A stretch of DNA of 64,000 nt, taken from the NCBI GenBank assembly GCA_947475875.1, contig CANJME010000002.1, forward strand, positions 1 through 64,000. The letters are read 5' to 3'. Shown here piece by piece: positions 21,136 to 31,009 of the stretch (the first letter of the stretch is position 1; every line of letters begins with the position of its first letter). The stretch comes from Caulobacteraceae bacterium. GTDB taxonomy: Bacteria > Pseudomonadota > Alphaproteobacteria > Caulobacterales > Caulobacteraceae. The notes under the pieces were generated by a model. That model made no database searches and had not been told where the DNA came from. It saw nothing but the letters and a program-made list of their open reading frames with translations. The translations under genes were made by a program, and so were the position numbers.

Positions 21136-22035
21136 TCAAGCCCGTGCGGCGACCTGTCCGTGACCGAATTTCGCCATCTCTATACGTGGCCCCAACCCCG
21201 GCGGCATGTCTCGTTCGGCAATCGCGGCGAGTTCGGCGAGTCGAGGGGCGTGTTCGGTCGTTAGCTGCACGGTGGCCAGCGCCGGCTGAGTCAGGGCATA
21301 GGCCAGGCAGATTTCCTCGGCGCTCCAGCCATGCACCTCGTGAAGGAAGGCGTAGGCCTCGGCCTTCACCTCGTCGGAGCTCTTCTGTCCGCCCCAGAAC
21401 AGGCGTCTGGGCAGAATGGTTTTTTGGGGGGGGTGGGCGAGAGTGGCAGGCAGAAAGTCATAGCCCATGATGGTCATGCTCTGATCACAGGCTTCACGGA
21501 TGCGGTTGCGGCTGATCCAGCCCGACTGCAGGGAATAGGGAATGGACAGAACGTCGAACTTCCGCGTCGAGATATAGGTGTCTATCGCGTTGCCCTCGCC
21601 GGAAATGCCGATGTGCCGGGTTTGCCCCCTCTCGCGCATCGTATGGAGAGACTCGAGGCTTTCCAGGCTGAGCGCGTCTTCGGCCGGGTCGTTGAGCAAT
21701 ACGGCGTCAAAATAGTCGAGGCCGCTACGCGCGAGGCTGGACTCGATCATCCGGGTCATGCCCAGCGCGCTGAAGTCATTTCCGTGAAGCGGCGTGGGCC
21801 CCAGGCGCTTGGCAACGAACACCAGATGCCGATCCACCGAGGAAAGCGCTGCGGCCAGGCCGTCCGTGATCGCCGGGTCTTGCCCCGCGATTTCAAACGC
21901 GTTGATGCCGTTTTCCAGGGCGTCGAAGACGAGGCCCTTCCAGTCCATGCGCTGGCGGTTCTGGGTGACGTCGGTCAGCGACAGCGAAATCGCTGAAATC
22001 GCCATGCTGTTGGAACCGAAGGATCTGTAGCGCAT
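21136..22035 (-). CDS. Aldo/keto reductase-like protein lacking the usual catalytic residues
   Basis: A 299-aa TIM-barrel protein recognisable as an aldo/keto reductase relative by order and motifs: GINAFEIAGQD where GxNxxDTA is expected, VFVAKRLG with the lysine, GLDYFDAVLLNDP where LLIHxP is expected, and IGISGEGNAIDTYI. By eye the catalytic Asp is Glu, the Tyr is absent and the active-site His is Asn, so reductase activity is doubtful. ATG 22035 is chosen, four bases after the bolA stop. Its place between bolA and grxD suggests a link to iron-sulfur or redox work, which is inference. Confidence 0.7.
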   Translation of the reverse strand: MRYRSFGSNSMAISAISLSLTDVTQNRQRMDWKGLVFDALENGINAFEIAGQDPAITDGLAAALSSVDRHLVFVAKRLGPTPLHGNDFSALGMTRMIESSLARSGLDYFDAVLLNDPAEDALSLESLESLHTMRERGQTRHIGISGEGNAIDTYISTRKFDVLSIPYSLQSGWISRNRIREACDQSMTIMGYDFLPATLAHPPQKTILPRRLFWGGQKSSDEVKAEAYAFLHEVHGWSAEEICLAYALTQPALATVQLTTEHAPRLAELAAIAERDMPPGLGPRIEMAKFGHGQVAARA

Positions 22036-22039
22036 CGCC

Positions 22040-22279
22040 TTAGGCTCCGCCTGGTGTTGAAGTTTCGAGGGCCAGGGCATGCAATTCGCCGCCGACCTTG
22101 CCCTTCAGGGCCGCATAAACAAGCTGGTGCTGACGCACGCGCGGCATGCCGCGGAAGGCCTCGTCGACGATGCGCGCCTTGTAGTGGTCGCCGTCGCCGG
22201 CCAGATCCTCGATGGTGATCTGGGCGTGCGGAAAGGCTGCACGCAGTTCAGCTTCGAGCTGGGCCTGGGCCATTGGCAT
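22040..22279 (-). CDS. BolA-family protein
   Basis: Small (79 aa) BolA/IbaG-like protein that binds monothiol glutaredoxins and shared [2Fe-2S] clusters. The KH-like fold shows IEDLAGDGDHYKARIVDEAFRG (cited as DHYKARIV) and the conserved histidine region RVRQHQLVYAALK. GGAGGAAG lies about nine bases before the ATG. It stands upstream of grxD on the same strand with an aldo/keto reductase-like gene between. Confidence 0.92.
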   Translation of the reverse strand: MPMAQAQLEAELRAAFPHAQITIEDLAGDGDHYKARIVDEAFRGMPRVRQHQLVYAALKGKVGGELHALALETSTPGGA

Positions 22280-22347
22280 CGGACGGGTCTTCCTCCAGTC
22301 ATGACAAATGGACCGGAAACCCTAAATGCGCGCTTAAGGGGCTGATT

Positions 22348-22863
22348 TCAGAGGACATCGCCCGGCCTGGGCCCGCCCAGGAAGGTCAGCCAGCCGGCGA
22401 CGACGATCCAGTGGAAGACCACGCCGGGCCACAGTGAGCCCGATCGCATGCGCAGGACGGCGCAGATGACGCCCAGTGTGGCGGAAATGGCGAGGAAGTC
22501 CGCGCGCCAGAAGAACGGTGCAAAGCCTTGCCAGATGAAGGGCTGCACGATGTGCCAGAGCACAAAGATTAGCGTCGATCCGCCGACCCAGATTATCGGC
22601 CGCTCTGTCTCGCGCCAGCTCGGTAGGTAGGCGCGAAAAAGGGTCTCCTCGGCCAGGGACGGAATGAAAAAGCTGATCAGGACGATCGGTTGCCAGCACA
22701 CCGACAGAGGCGTGACGTGCAGCAGGCCGGTCGCAAAGCCCAGCACGCCAGTCGCCAGGGCAAAGAGCGGCAGCAACCCTCCGGCCAGCACCCAATCGGC
22801 GCGCCTGGGCGCGATAGTGAAGGCCGCGAGGCAGCGGCGGGCAAGGGTGGTCAGGGTGTTCAT
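22348..22863 (-). CDS. CPBP-family intramembrane metalloprotease (CAAX-like)
   Basis: A 171-aa multi-pass membrane protein. The motif AEETLFRAYL (EExxxR) is followed by FVLWHIVQ and a last GVVFHWIVV, the glutamates and histidines that make up the Abi/CPBP active site. Hydrophobic segments flank each. Substrates are not known; relatives process prenylated peptides or membrane proteins. It is 46 bases downstream of the cytochrome P450 gene. Confidence 0.82.
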   Translation of the reverse strand: MNTLTTLARRCLAAFTIAPRRADWVLAGGLLPLFALATGVLGFATGLLHVTPLSVCWQPIVLISFFIPSLAEETLFRAYLPSWRETERPIIWVGGSTLIFVLWHIVQPFIWQGFAPFFWRADFLAISATLGVICAVLRMRSGSLWPGVVFHWIVVAGWLTFLGGPRPGDVL

Positions 22864-22909
22864 TGGCGCTCACCGCAGACTAGGGCAGAGCCGGTTGCGT
22901 GATAACGAA

Positions 22910-24295
22910 TTATTCCCGCCGCGAAACCCGCAGCCTGATCCCGTGCTTCGCCCTCAGCGTAATCCGGTGGCTGGGCATGGGTTCGGCTTCACCGGGCGGG
23001 TCGACCTCGTAGCGTTTCATGATTTCCGCGAGCGCGATCATGCCTTCCTGCATGGCGAAGGCGGCGCCGATGCAGATGCGCGGGCCCTGGCTGAAGGGGA
23101 TATAGGCGAAGCGGTCGATCTTCTCCCGGTTCCCTGGCAGGAACCGCTCGGGCTTGAAGGCGTCCGGATCGTCCCACAGCAGCTTGTGGCGGTGGACGAC
23201 GTAAGGCGTGATCAGCACCGCGGTATTGGCCGGGATTTCCTGGCCGCAGATGACGTCCGCCTCCTTGGCCCGGCGGGCCAGCGACGGGGCGGGCGGATAG
23301 AGGCGCATGGCTTCCTCCAGCACCGCACGGGTCCAGGGCATGGCGTCTTCCCAATTGGGGTTGGCAAGGTCGAAGGCGTCGGCTTCGGCCTGAACATGGG
23401 CCTGGGCCGCCTTGTCATGAGATATCAGGTGCAGGGTCCAGCCCAGCGCCCGGGCGGTGGTCTCGTGACCGGCCAGGATGAAGGTGAGGATATTGCAGGC
23501 CACCTCGCGCTCGGAGAGCGTGCCACCGCCCTCGACGTCGCGAGCGGTGATCAGGGCGGTGAGCAGGTCGTCAGGCGCGTCCTCGCCGGCCTCGATAATG
23601 GCGCGGCGATCGGCGACCAATTGCGCCACACGTTTTTCGAAGAACCGGGCCATCCCGCCGCCCATGAGTTGGCCCAGGCGCGGGATCCACTTTGGGGCGT
23701 CGAGCACCTCCAGCGGATCGATCCGCGCGGCGGTGTCGAGGAAGCCCGTCAGCGCCCGTTCGAACTGGGCGGCCTCCCCGCCCAGCATGTCCGAGAACAT
23801 GGTCGCCGAGATGATCTCGAAGGTCAGCGCTGTCATCTCGTGGTCGATGTTGATGACAGCGACCGAGCGGTCATCCAGCCAACCCTTCACCCGCGCTTCG
23901 CTGACCTCGCGCATGCGGGCGGCGAGCACCGCCGTGCGAGCGGGCGTGAACAGCGGCGCCATGATCCGACGGGCCCGTTTCCAGTCATCGCCTTCGACCA
24001 GCAAGAGGCCCTCGGCGAGCAGGGGGCCGAGGACACGCTTTTGCAACGCGCCCTTGTCATAGTTCTTGGCGTTCTCCAGCAGCACGTGGCGGATGCCGGC
24101 CGGATCGCTGACGTTGATGGCGTAACCCAGCGCGCTCTGGCCGAACAGGATCGGCTCGGAGAAGTGGCGATCCGACCACATGTTGAGCGGCTCGCGCCAG
24201 GCAATCCACAGGAACTGCGGCATGCTGATCGGCTTGCCGGAGCGGCGGGCCGGTGTCGCCGGCCGAAAGGGAAGATCAGCCGCGCCGTCAGCCAT
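22910..24295 (-). CDS. Cytochrome P450
   Basis: Heme monooxygenase of 461 aa, soluble (no N-terminal anchor). The I-helix has AGHETTAR, the K-helix EEAMRLYPP, and the heme loop FSQGPRICIGAAF with the cysteine ligand. The I-helix and long C-terminal half look like the CYP4/CYP102-like fatty-acid or terpene hydroxylase class, but the substrate is not inferable. Its ATG lies two bases after the purL stop with GGAAGG upstream, so it is translated from the purL message or coupled to it, an unexpected partner. No redox partner gene lies nearby. Confidence 0.93.
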   Translation of the reverse strand: MADGAADLPFRPATPARRSGKPISMPQFLWIAWREPLNMWSDRHFSEPILFGQSALGYAINVSDPAGIRHVLLENAKNYDKGALQKRVLGPLLAEGLLLVEGDDWKRARRIMAPLFTPARTAVLAARMREVSEARVKGWLDDRSVAVINIDHEMTALTFEIISATMFSDMLGGEAAQFERALTGFLDTAARIDPLEVLDAPKWIPRLGQLMGGGMARFFEKRVAQLVADRRAIIEAGEDAPDDLLTALITARDVEGGGTLSEREVACNILTFILAGHETTARALGWTLHLISHDKAAQAHVQAEADAFDLANPNWEDAMPWTRAVLEEAMRLYPPAPSLARRAKEADVICGQEIPANTAVLITPYVVHRHKLLWDDPDAFKPERFLPGNREKIDRFAYIPFSQGPRICIGAAFAMQEGMIALAEIMKRYEVDPPGEAEPMPSHRITLRAKHGIRLRVSRRE

Positions 24296-24297
24296 GT

Positions 24298-26499
<2,202 letters not shown>

Positions 26500-26583
26500 G
26501 GCCCGCCTTCTAACGCGGGCCAGAGGATTCTGGAACAATCCTTGCGGCTTTCCAGCGGGCCAATCCGGCAGCTGCTGACTGGC

Positions 26584-26621
26584 GACAAGAGAAAGGGCCG
26601 CCCCGGCGACGGGACGGCCCT
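26584..26621 (-). terminator. Likely intrinsic terminator after the RcnB-like gene
   Basis: On the minus strand GGGCCGTCCC, a 6-base loop and GGGGCGGCCC form a 10-bp stem with one mismatch, followed by TTTCTCTTG. It lies 23 bases past the RcnB-like stop and would separate that gene from purL. Confidence 0.5.
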
Positions 26622-26643
26622 CAATCGTGTCTGGTTCGGCGAG

Positions 26644-27177
26644 TTAGCGCACCCAGACCGAGTTGCCGTAGCGGTCGACCGTATAGGGACGTCCATAACG
26701 GTCGTACCAGATCGGCGCCCGGCCATTGGAATAGCCGTTGTTGTACGGGTCGTTGTAGCCGTAGCCGCCGCCGTAGGGCTGGTTGTATCCATAGCCGCCG
26801 TTGTCGTATCGCTGGTTGTTGTTGTTGTTATTGTTGAAGATATCGGCCAAGGCGAAGGCGATGATGCCGGTGGCGATTGCCGCCAGGATCACGTTGCCGT
26901 TGTCGTCGCGATAGTAGGTATAGCCGCGCGGCGGAGCCGAGAGGCGATGGGATTGCCAGTCGCGGACTTCGCGATCGCGCGAGCGATAGCGCTGGTCGAG
27001 GCGCTGGCCCTGCCGGTACTGGTTGGAATAGCTGCGGCCGTCTCGGCCATCGCGGTTGTCGTTGCGATTGTCGCGGCCATCATTGCGGCCGTCGTAACCG
27101 CCCCTGGGCTGGGCCTGGGCGACGGCATTGCTGGCGACCATCGCGGCGGCGGCCAGCAGGAGAATTGTCGTTTTCAT
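26644..27177 (-). CDS. RcnB-like exported protein with Asn run
   Basis: A 177-aa secreted protein with signal peptide (MKTTILLLAAAAMVASNAVA). A Gly/Arg/Asp-rich low-complexity stretch follows, then a module APPRGYTYYRDDNGNVILAA with a hydrophobic segment, as in the RcnB family (periplasmic nickel/cobalt homeostasis). It ends in a Tyr/Gly/Asn-rich tail. Seven Asn in a row (about residues 114-120) are coded by near-identical AAC codons. AAAGGA precedes ATG 27177. Metal function is family knowledge only; the protein may simply be an envelope protein. It interrupts the purQ-purL order. Confidence 0.72.
   Translation of the reverse strand: MKTTILLLAAAAMVASNAVAQAQPRGGYDGRNDGRDNRNDNRDGRDGRSYSNQYRQGQRLDQRYRSRDREVRDWQSHRLSAPPRGYTYYRDDNGNVILAAIATGIIAFALADIFNNNNNNNQRYDNGGYGYNQPYGGGYGYNDPYNNGYSNGRAPIWYDRYGRPYTVDRYGNSVWVR
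26815..26835. repeat. GTT/AAC trinucleotide repeat
   Basis: Seven triplets, six GTT and one ATT, code for the asparagine run in the RcnB-like protein. In-frame slippage here would change the length of the run without breaking the gene. Confidence 0.8.
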
Positions 27178-27274
27178 GGAAGTGGTTCCTTTCCGTTCTC
27201 GGAAGGAATTAACCGTCTCCTCCTGAACCCAGCTTGAACGGGCCATTCAGGGGAAAGGTTCATTTGGTCAGGGC

Positions 27275-27934
27275 CTACCCCAGCACGCTCCGGAACAGCA
27301 CCGCGCCGTCCGCCGAGCCCAACTCCGCCTCAAACGCGCGGTCGGGGTGGGGCATCATGCCGAGCACATTGCCCTGCTGGTTGATGATGCCGGCGATGTT
27401 GCGGGCTGAGCCGTTGGGGTTCTCGTTGGCATAACGGAACACCACCTGGCCTTCGCCCTCCAGCCGGTTCAGCAAGTCTTCGCCGGCGAAGAAATTGCCT
27501 TCGCCGTTGCCGATGGTCATGCGGGCGGTGCGCCGCTCGCCGAAGGCGGCCGTGAAGCGGGTGTTGCCGTTGACGATCTCCAGATCGACCGGCTTGCAGA
27601 TGTATTTCAGCTTTTCGTTGCGCAGCAGAGCGCCGGGTAACAGACGCGCCTCGCAAAGGATCTGAAACCCGTTGCAGATGCCCAGCGTCGGCACTCCGTC
27701 GTTGGCCGCCGCCACCACCGCCTTCATCACCGGGCTCTGCGCCGCCATGGCCCCGCAGCGCAGGTAGTCGCCATAGGAAAAGCCGCCCGGCAGGACGATG
27801 AGATCAAGGCCCTTCGGCAGCTGCGGCTCGGCATGCCAGATCATCTCGACCGTGGCGCCGGTAGCGCGCTCGACGCCGACCGCGCAATCGCGGTCGCAGT
27901 TCGACCCCGGAAAGACGATGACGGCGGCCTTCAT
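27275..27934 (-). CDS. purQ: Phosphoribosylformylglycinamidine synthase I PurQ
   Basis: Glutaminase subunit feeding ammonia to PurL. The class I amidotransferase triad is visible: the Cys in [15 protein letters not shown], and the His/Glu region [14 protein letters not shown] at the C-terminus. It begins [16 protein letters not shown], typical of PurQ, and has 219 aa. Its ATG overlaps the stop of a small exported protein gene by four bases, placing it in the purC-purS-x-purQ operon. Confidence 0.96.
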   Translation of the reverse strand: MKAAVIVFPGSNCDRDCAVGVERATGATVEMIWHAEPQLPKGLDLIVLPGGFSYGDYLRCGAMAAQSPVMKAVVAAANDGVPTLGICNGFQILCEARLLPGALLRNEKLKYICKPVDLEIVNGNTRFTAAFGERRTARMTIGNGEGNFFAGEDLLNRLEGEGQVVFRYANENPNGSARNIAGIINQQGNVLGMMPHPDRAFEAELGSADGAVLFRSVLG

Positions 27935-28335
27935 TGCGGCCTCGCCGGGACTGCCGAACCGGGCGCTGTGGGGTCCATCAGGGTCTTTACAGCGTCGAAC
28001 AGGGCCTCGGTCCTCGATTTGTCCCCGAACACGCAGGCCGAAGGGATGACCACGGTTGAGCCATTCACCTTGGCGACAACCACCCGAACAATGGCCGGAT
28101 CGGCGGGCTGACCGGCCGTGGTTTCGAAATAGATCGTGCCGTGGGAGTCATCGTAATGGGTGTCGAAGGCGTTCGGCCGGGGGTAGGGAGCGTGGCGGAT
28201 TCCTGGCGCAGAGGCGAGCGCCTTCTTGAGCTCTTCGAAGCCAAGCTCACACGGCATCGGCGGGTCCGACGGCACCGGCGCGCTCAGGGCCGGGGGATCG
28301 TCCGCCAGGGCCAGCATAAGCAGCAGCGCGATCAC
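27931..28335 (-). CDS. Small exported protein inside the pur operon, unknown function
   Basis: A 134-aa protein starting at GTG 28335, with GGAGG four bases upstream; the GTG overlaps the purS stop (GTGA), and its own stop overlaps the purQ start by four bases. It begins with a hydrophobic stretch [19 protein letters not shown], a probable signal peptide, and has two cysteines (MPCELGF and PSACVFG) that could pair in the periplasm. I do not recognise the family. Both overlaps indicate real translation between purS and purQ, although an exported protein has no obvious purine role. Confidence 0.75.
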   Translation of the reverse strand: MIALLLMLALADDPPALSAPVPSDPPMPCELGFEELKKALASAPGIRHAPYPRPNAFDTHYDDSHGTIYFETTAGQPADPAIVRVVVAKVNGSTVVIPSACVFGDKSRTEALFDAVKTLMDPTAPGSAVPARPQ

Positions 28336-28571
28336 GCCACCTCCACCCGATAGCTTTCGATGACAGTGTTGGCCAAAAGCCGCTCGCACATGTCTTTCAG
28401 CTCGGCCTCAGCCTTGCCGCGGTCGCTGGCGGCGAGGTCGAACTCGATGGTCTTTCCCACCCGCACGTGGTCGACCCCGGAAAAGCCAAGCCCATGCAGG
28501 GCGCCTTCGATGGCCTTGCCCTGAACGTCGAGGACGCCGGGCTTCAGAAACACCTGAACCTTCGCCTTCAA
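28332..28571 (-). CDS. purS: Phosphoribosylformylglycinamidine synthase subunit PurS
   Basis: Small (79 aa) structural subunit of the PurLQS complex that bridges the glutaminase and synthetase. The sequence [18 protein letters not shown] and VGKTIEFDL are family hallmarks, as is the ending [10 protein letters not shown]. Its ATG overlaps the purC stop by four bases and its stop overlaps the following exported-protein start by four bases. Confidence 0.96.
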   Translation of the reverse strand: MKAKVQVFLKPGVLDVQGKAIEGALHGLGFSGVDHVRVGKTIEFDLAASDRGKAEAELKDMCERLLANTVIESYRVEVA

Positions 28572-29326
28572 TGAAGACCTCCCTGAATGACCGTCGGCAT
28601 GTCCTTCATAATGCCCAGGCGCCGAGCGACTTCGGTGTAGCTCTCGATGACATTGCCGAGGTCGCGGCGGAAGCGGTCCTTGTCGAGCTTTTCGTTGGTC
28701 GCGCTATCCCACAGCCGGCAGCTGTCGGGGCTGATCTCGTCGGCCAGGATGACGCGGGCGAAATCGTTTTCCCAGACGCGCCCGAACTCGATCTTGAAGT
28801 CCACCAGGGTGATGCCGACGGCGGAGAAGAGGCCGGTGAGGAAGTCATTGACCCGCAACGTCACGGCCATGATGTCGTCGATCTCCTGGGTGTTGGCCCA
28901 GTTGAAAGCGGTGATGTGTTCTTCCGCCACCATCGGGTCGTTCAGCTTGTCGTCCTTGAAGTAGAACTCGATGATCGAGCGGGGCAGGGCCTGGCCCTCG
29001 GGAAGGCCGAAGCGGTTGGACAACGAGCCCGCGGCGATATTGCGGCAGACCACCTCAAGCGGAATGATCTCGACCTCGCGGATCAGTTGTTCGCGCAGGG
29101 ACAGCCGGCGGATGAAGTGGTTCTGCACCCCGATCCCGGTCAGCTTGGTCATGATGTATTCGCTGATGCGGTTGTTCAGCACGCCCTTGCCTTCCAGCTG
29201 GGCTTTCTTCTCGCCGTTGAAGGCGGTGGCGTCGTCCTTGAAGTACTGGATCAGCGTCCCGGGCTCGGGGCCCTCGTAGAGAATCTTGGCCTTGCCCTCG
29301 TAAATTTTCTTGCGGCGGGTCGTCAT
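28568..29326 (-). CDS. purC: SAICAR synthetase PurC
   Basis: Phosphoribosylaminoimidazole-succinocarboxamide synthase, joining aspartate to CAIR in purine synthesis. [44 protein letters not shown] and [10 protein letters not shown] are signature motifs. Length 252 aa. GGAGG lies seven bases before the ATG. It is first in the minus-strand group purC-purS-x-purQ, whose promoter should lie in the 204-base gap 29327-29530 shared with a divergent oxygenase gene; no purine-regulator site was recognised there. Confidence 0.97.
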   Translation of the reverse strand: MTTRRKKIYEGKAKILYEGPEPGTLIQYFKDDATAFNGEKKAQLEGKGVLNNRISEYIMTKLTGIGVQNHFIRRLSLREQLIREVEIIPLEVVCRNIAAGSLSNRFGLPEGQALPRSIIEFYFKDDKLNDPMVAEEHITAFNWANTQEIDDIMAVTLRVNDFLTGLFSAVGITLVDFKIEFGRVWENDFARVILADEISPDSCRLWDSATNEKLDKDRFRRDLGNVIESYTEVARRLGIMKDMPTVIQGGLH

Positions 29327-29530
29327 GGTTCAGCCTCCGGCGGGCAAGGGAAGGAGGGGGGCCGGAAAATGAAAAGCGCGCGGCACAACATCTTGCGCGC
29401 GCGTCCCTGTTCCGACTCAGTTGGCCTCGCCCAATCAGGCCGGGGGAAACTACTTGAACGGCGGGGTGTGCGCAATTCGACCGCACCCGCTTTCGTGGAC
29501 GTAAAGACACTGGGGTGATATTTCCGCCGC

Positions 29531-30166
29531 ATGTCCGTGCTTGAACTCAAGGCCTTCGAGGCCGCCCCGGTGACAGAGGCGCCCTTTCAGCATCTGATCC
29601 TGCGAGATTTCGTCAAGGGCAAGGCGTTCGATGAGGCGATCGCCGACTATCCGGAGATCAAGCAGGGCGGGTCATTTCCGGTGTTCACCCAAAAGCCGGG
29701 GCCCGGTCTTCAGCGGCTGCTTGATGCTCTGAACCAGGACGATTTCCGCCAGGCCGTCGAGCGCAAGTTCGGTGTCGACCTTTCCGGCAGGCCGACCATG
29801 ACCACCCTGCGCGGCCGCGCCCGCAGCAAGGACGGCCAGATCCACACCGATTCCAAAACCAAGCTGGTGACGGTGCTGCTCTATCTGAACCGTGCCACCA
29901 ACGACTGGGAAAACCATGCCGGTTGCCTGCGCATCCTCAATGGCCCCGAGAGCCTCGACAACTACGCTGCCGAGGCGCCGCCGGTGGACGGAACGGTCGT
30001 GGTGTTTCCCTGCGTGCCCAATGCCTGGCACGGCCACGAGCCCTTTGAAGGCAAGCGCCGCGTCATCCAGCTCAACTGGGTCACCGACCAGGGCGTGGTG
30101 GAACGCGAACAGAAACGCCACGCGGTCTCGGCGTTCTTCAAGGGCATTTTGCCGGCCAGGATGTAA
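29531..30166 (+). CDS. 2-oxoglutarate/Fe(II)-dependent oxygenase-like protein
   Basis: A 211-aa jelly-roll oxygenase candidate. The iron site reads IHTDSK (His-x-Asp) and the distal histidine is in NAWHGHEPFEG, with a following arginine (KRRVIQLNW) suited to bind 2-oxoglutarate. The spacing fits the 2OG-FeII_Oxy_3 group. Substrate (protein, nucleic acid or small molecule) is unknown. It is divergent from purC, and the VOC gene converges on it with 2 bases between stops. Confidence 0.78.
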   Translation: MSVLELKAFEAAPVTEAPFQHLILRDFVKGKAFDEAIADYPEIKQGGSFPVFTQKPGPGLQRLLDALNQDDFRQAVERKFGVDLSGRPTMTTLRGRARSKDGQIHTDSKTKLVTVLLYLNRATNDWENHAGCLRILNGPESLDNYAAEAPPVDGTVVVFPCVPNAWHGHEPFEGKRRVIQLNWVTDQGVVEREQKRHAVSAFFKGILPARM

Positions 30167-30168
30167 CC

Positions 30169-30576
30169 CTAGGATGGCTGGAAGATCAGCTCCACATAGT
30201 TCCCCGACGGGTCGCGGATGTAGAGCGACAGGTCGCCTCCCTCCGGCCGCTCTTCCTCGATGGCCACGCCGTTGGCCGCAAGATGCGCCCGAACGTTCGC
30301 TTCGGCGGTTTTGCCCAACCGCACGGCGAAGTGATTGACGTTTTCGCCTTTAGATTCGGTCCTCGCCCAGGCGCCTTCCTCGCAGGCGACGTCCACCAGG
30401 CTGACCCCACCGGTCAGGTCAGCCATGCCGTACTGCGGCAGGCGTGACCTAATGGCGCAGCCGACGATCTTCGTGTAAAAGTTCAGGGCGGCGTTCATGC
30501 CGTCCACGTGCAGCAGCAGGTGATCAAGACCAATTGGAGCGAAAGGTGGCTTGCCGGTCACGATTCTGCTTCCCAT
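30169..30576 (-). CDS. VOC (glyoxalase/bleomycin-resistance) family protein
   Basis: A 135-aa metal-dependent vicinal-oxygen-chelate protein made of two beta-alpha-beta3 units. It begins GLDHLLLHVDGMNAALNFYT and ends LSLYIRDPSGNYVELIFQP, the usual metal His/Glu frame; NHFAVRLG starts the second unit. The size and arrangement resemble glutathione- or bacillithiol-transferase-like VOC proteins, but the reaction is not known. Confidence 0.82.
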   Translation of the reverse strand: MGSRIVTGKPPFAPIGLDHLLLHVDGMNAALNFYTKIVGCAIRSRLPQYGMADLTGGVSLVDVACEEGAWARTESKGENVNHFAVRLGKTAEANVRAHLAANGVAIEEERPEGGDLSLYIRDPSGNYVELIFQPS

Positions 30577-30655
30577 TTTCCCATCTGTCCGTTTGCGATT
30601 GCCGCCGCCCGTAGGGCGCTATAGACACCCGCCAGTTTCGCCTATTGGGGATTGC

Positions 30656-30970
30656 ATGACTACCTTCGACGACCGCGAAAAAGGTTTTGAGCGCAAGTTC
30701 GTGCTCGATCAGGACCAGGAATTCCGCGCCGGGGCCCGCCGCAACCGCCTGCTGGGCGAGTGGGCGGCTGAGCTGATGGGGCTGAAGGACGTGGGCGACT
30801 ATGCCGCCGCCGTGGTCAAATCCGATTTCGAACAGCCGGGCGACGAAGACGTGATTCGAAAGGTGTTCGGCGACCTGTCCAGCGCCGGCGTCGACATCAC
30901 CGAGGGCGCCGTGCGCCGCAAGATGGACGAGCTGATGGGCGTGGCGCGCGAGCAGATCGCCAAGGGCTAG
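30656..30970 (+). CDS. DUF1476 protein, ATPase inhibitor zeta subunit
   Basis: A 104-aa all-helical protein of the DUF1476 family, which in Paracoccus and other Alphaproteobacteria inhibits the F1FO-ATPase against wasteful hydrolysis. FDDREKGFERKFVLDQDQEF and RNRLLGEWAAELMG are near the family consensus. The ATG at 30656 opens the protein at the inhibitory N-terminus. Its strength as an inhibitor differs between species, so activity here is inferred. The ATP synthase operon is not in the window. Confidence 0.9.
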   Translation: MTTFDDREKGFERKFVLDQDQEFRAGARRNRLLGEWAAELMGLKDVGDYAAAVVKSDFEQPGDEDVIRKVFGDLSSAGVDITEGAVRRKMDELMGVAREQIAKG

Positions 30971-31009
30971 TATTCCCGGGCTTCCGCCTTTGTTACATCT
31001 GCCGCTGAA

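Noticed and set aside
21420-21440. Frameshift at a run of eight G in the aldo/keto reductase-like gene
   Set aside because: The frame and its sequence character continue unchanged across the run, so I see no sign of a shift.
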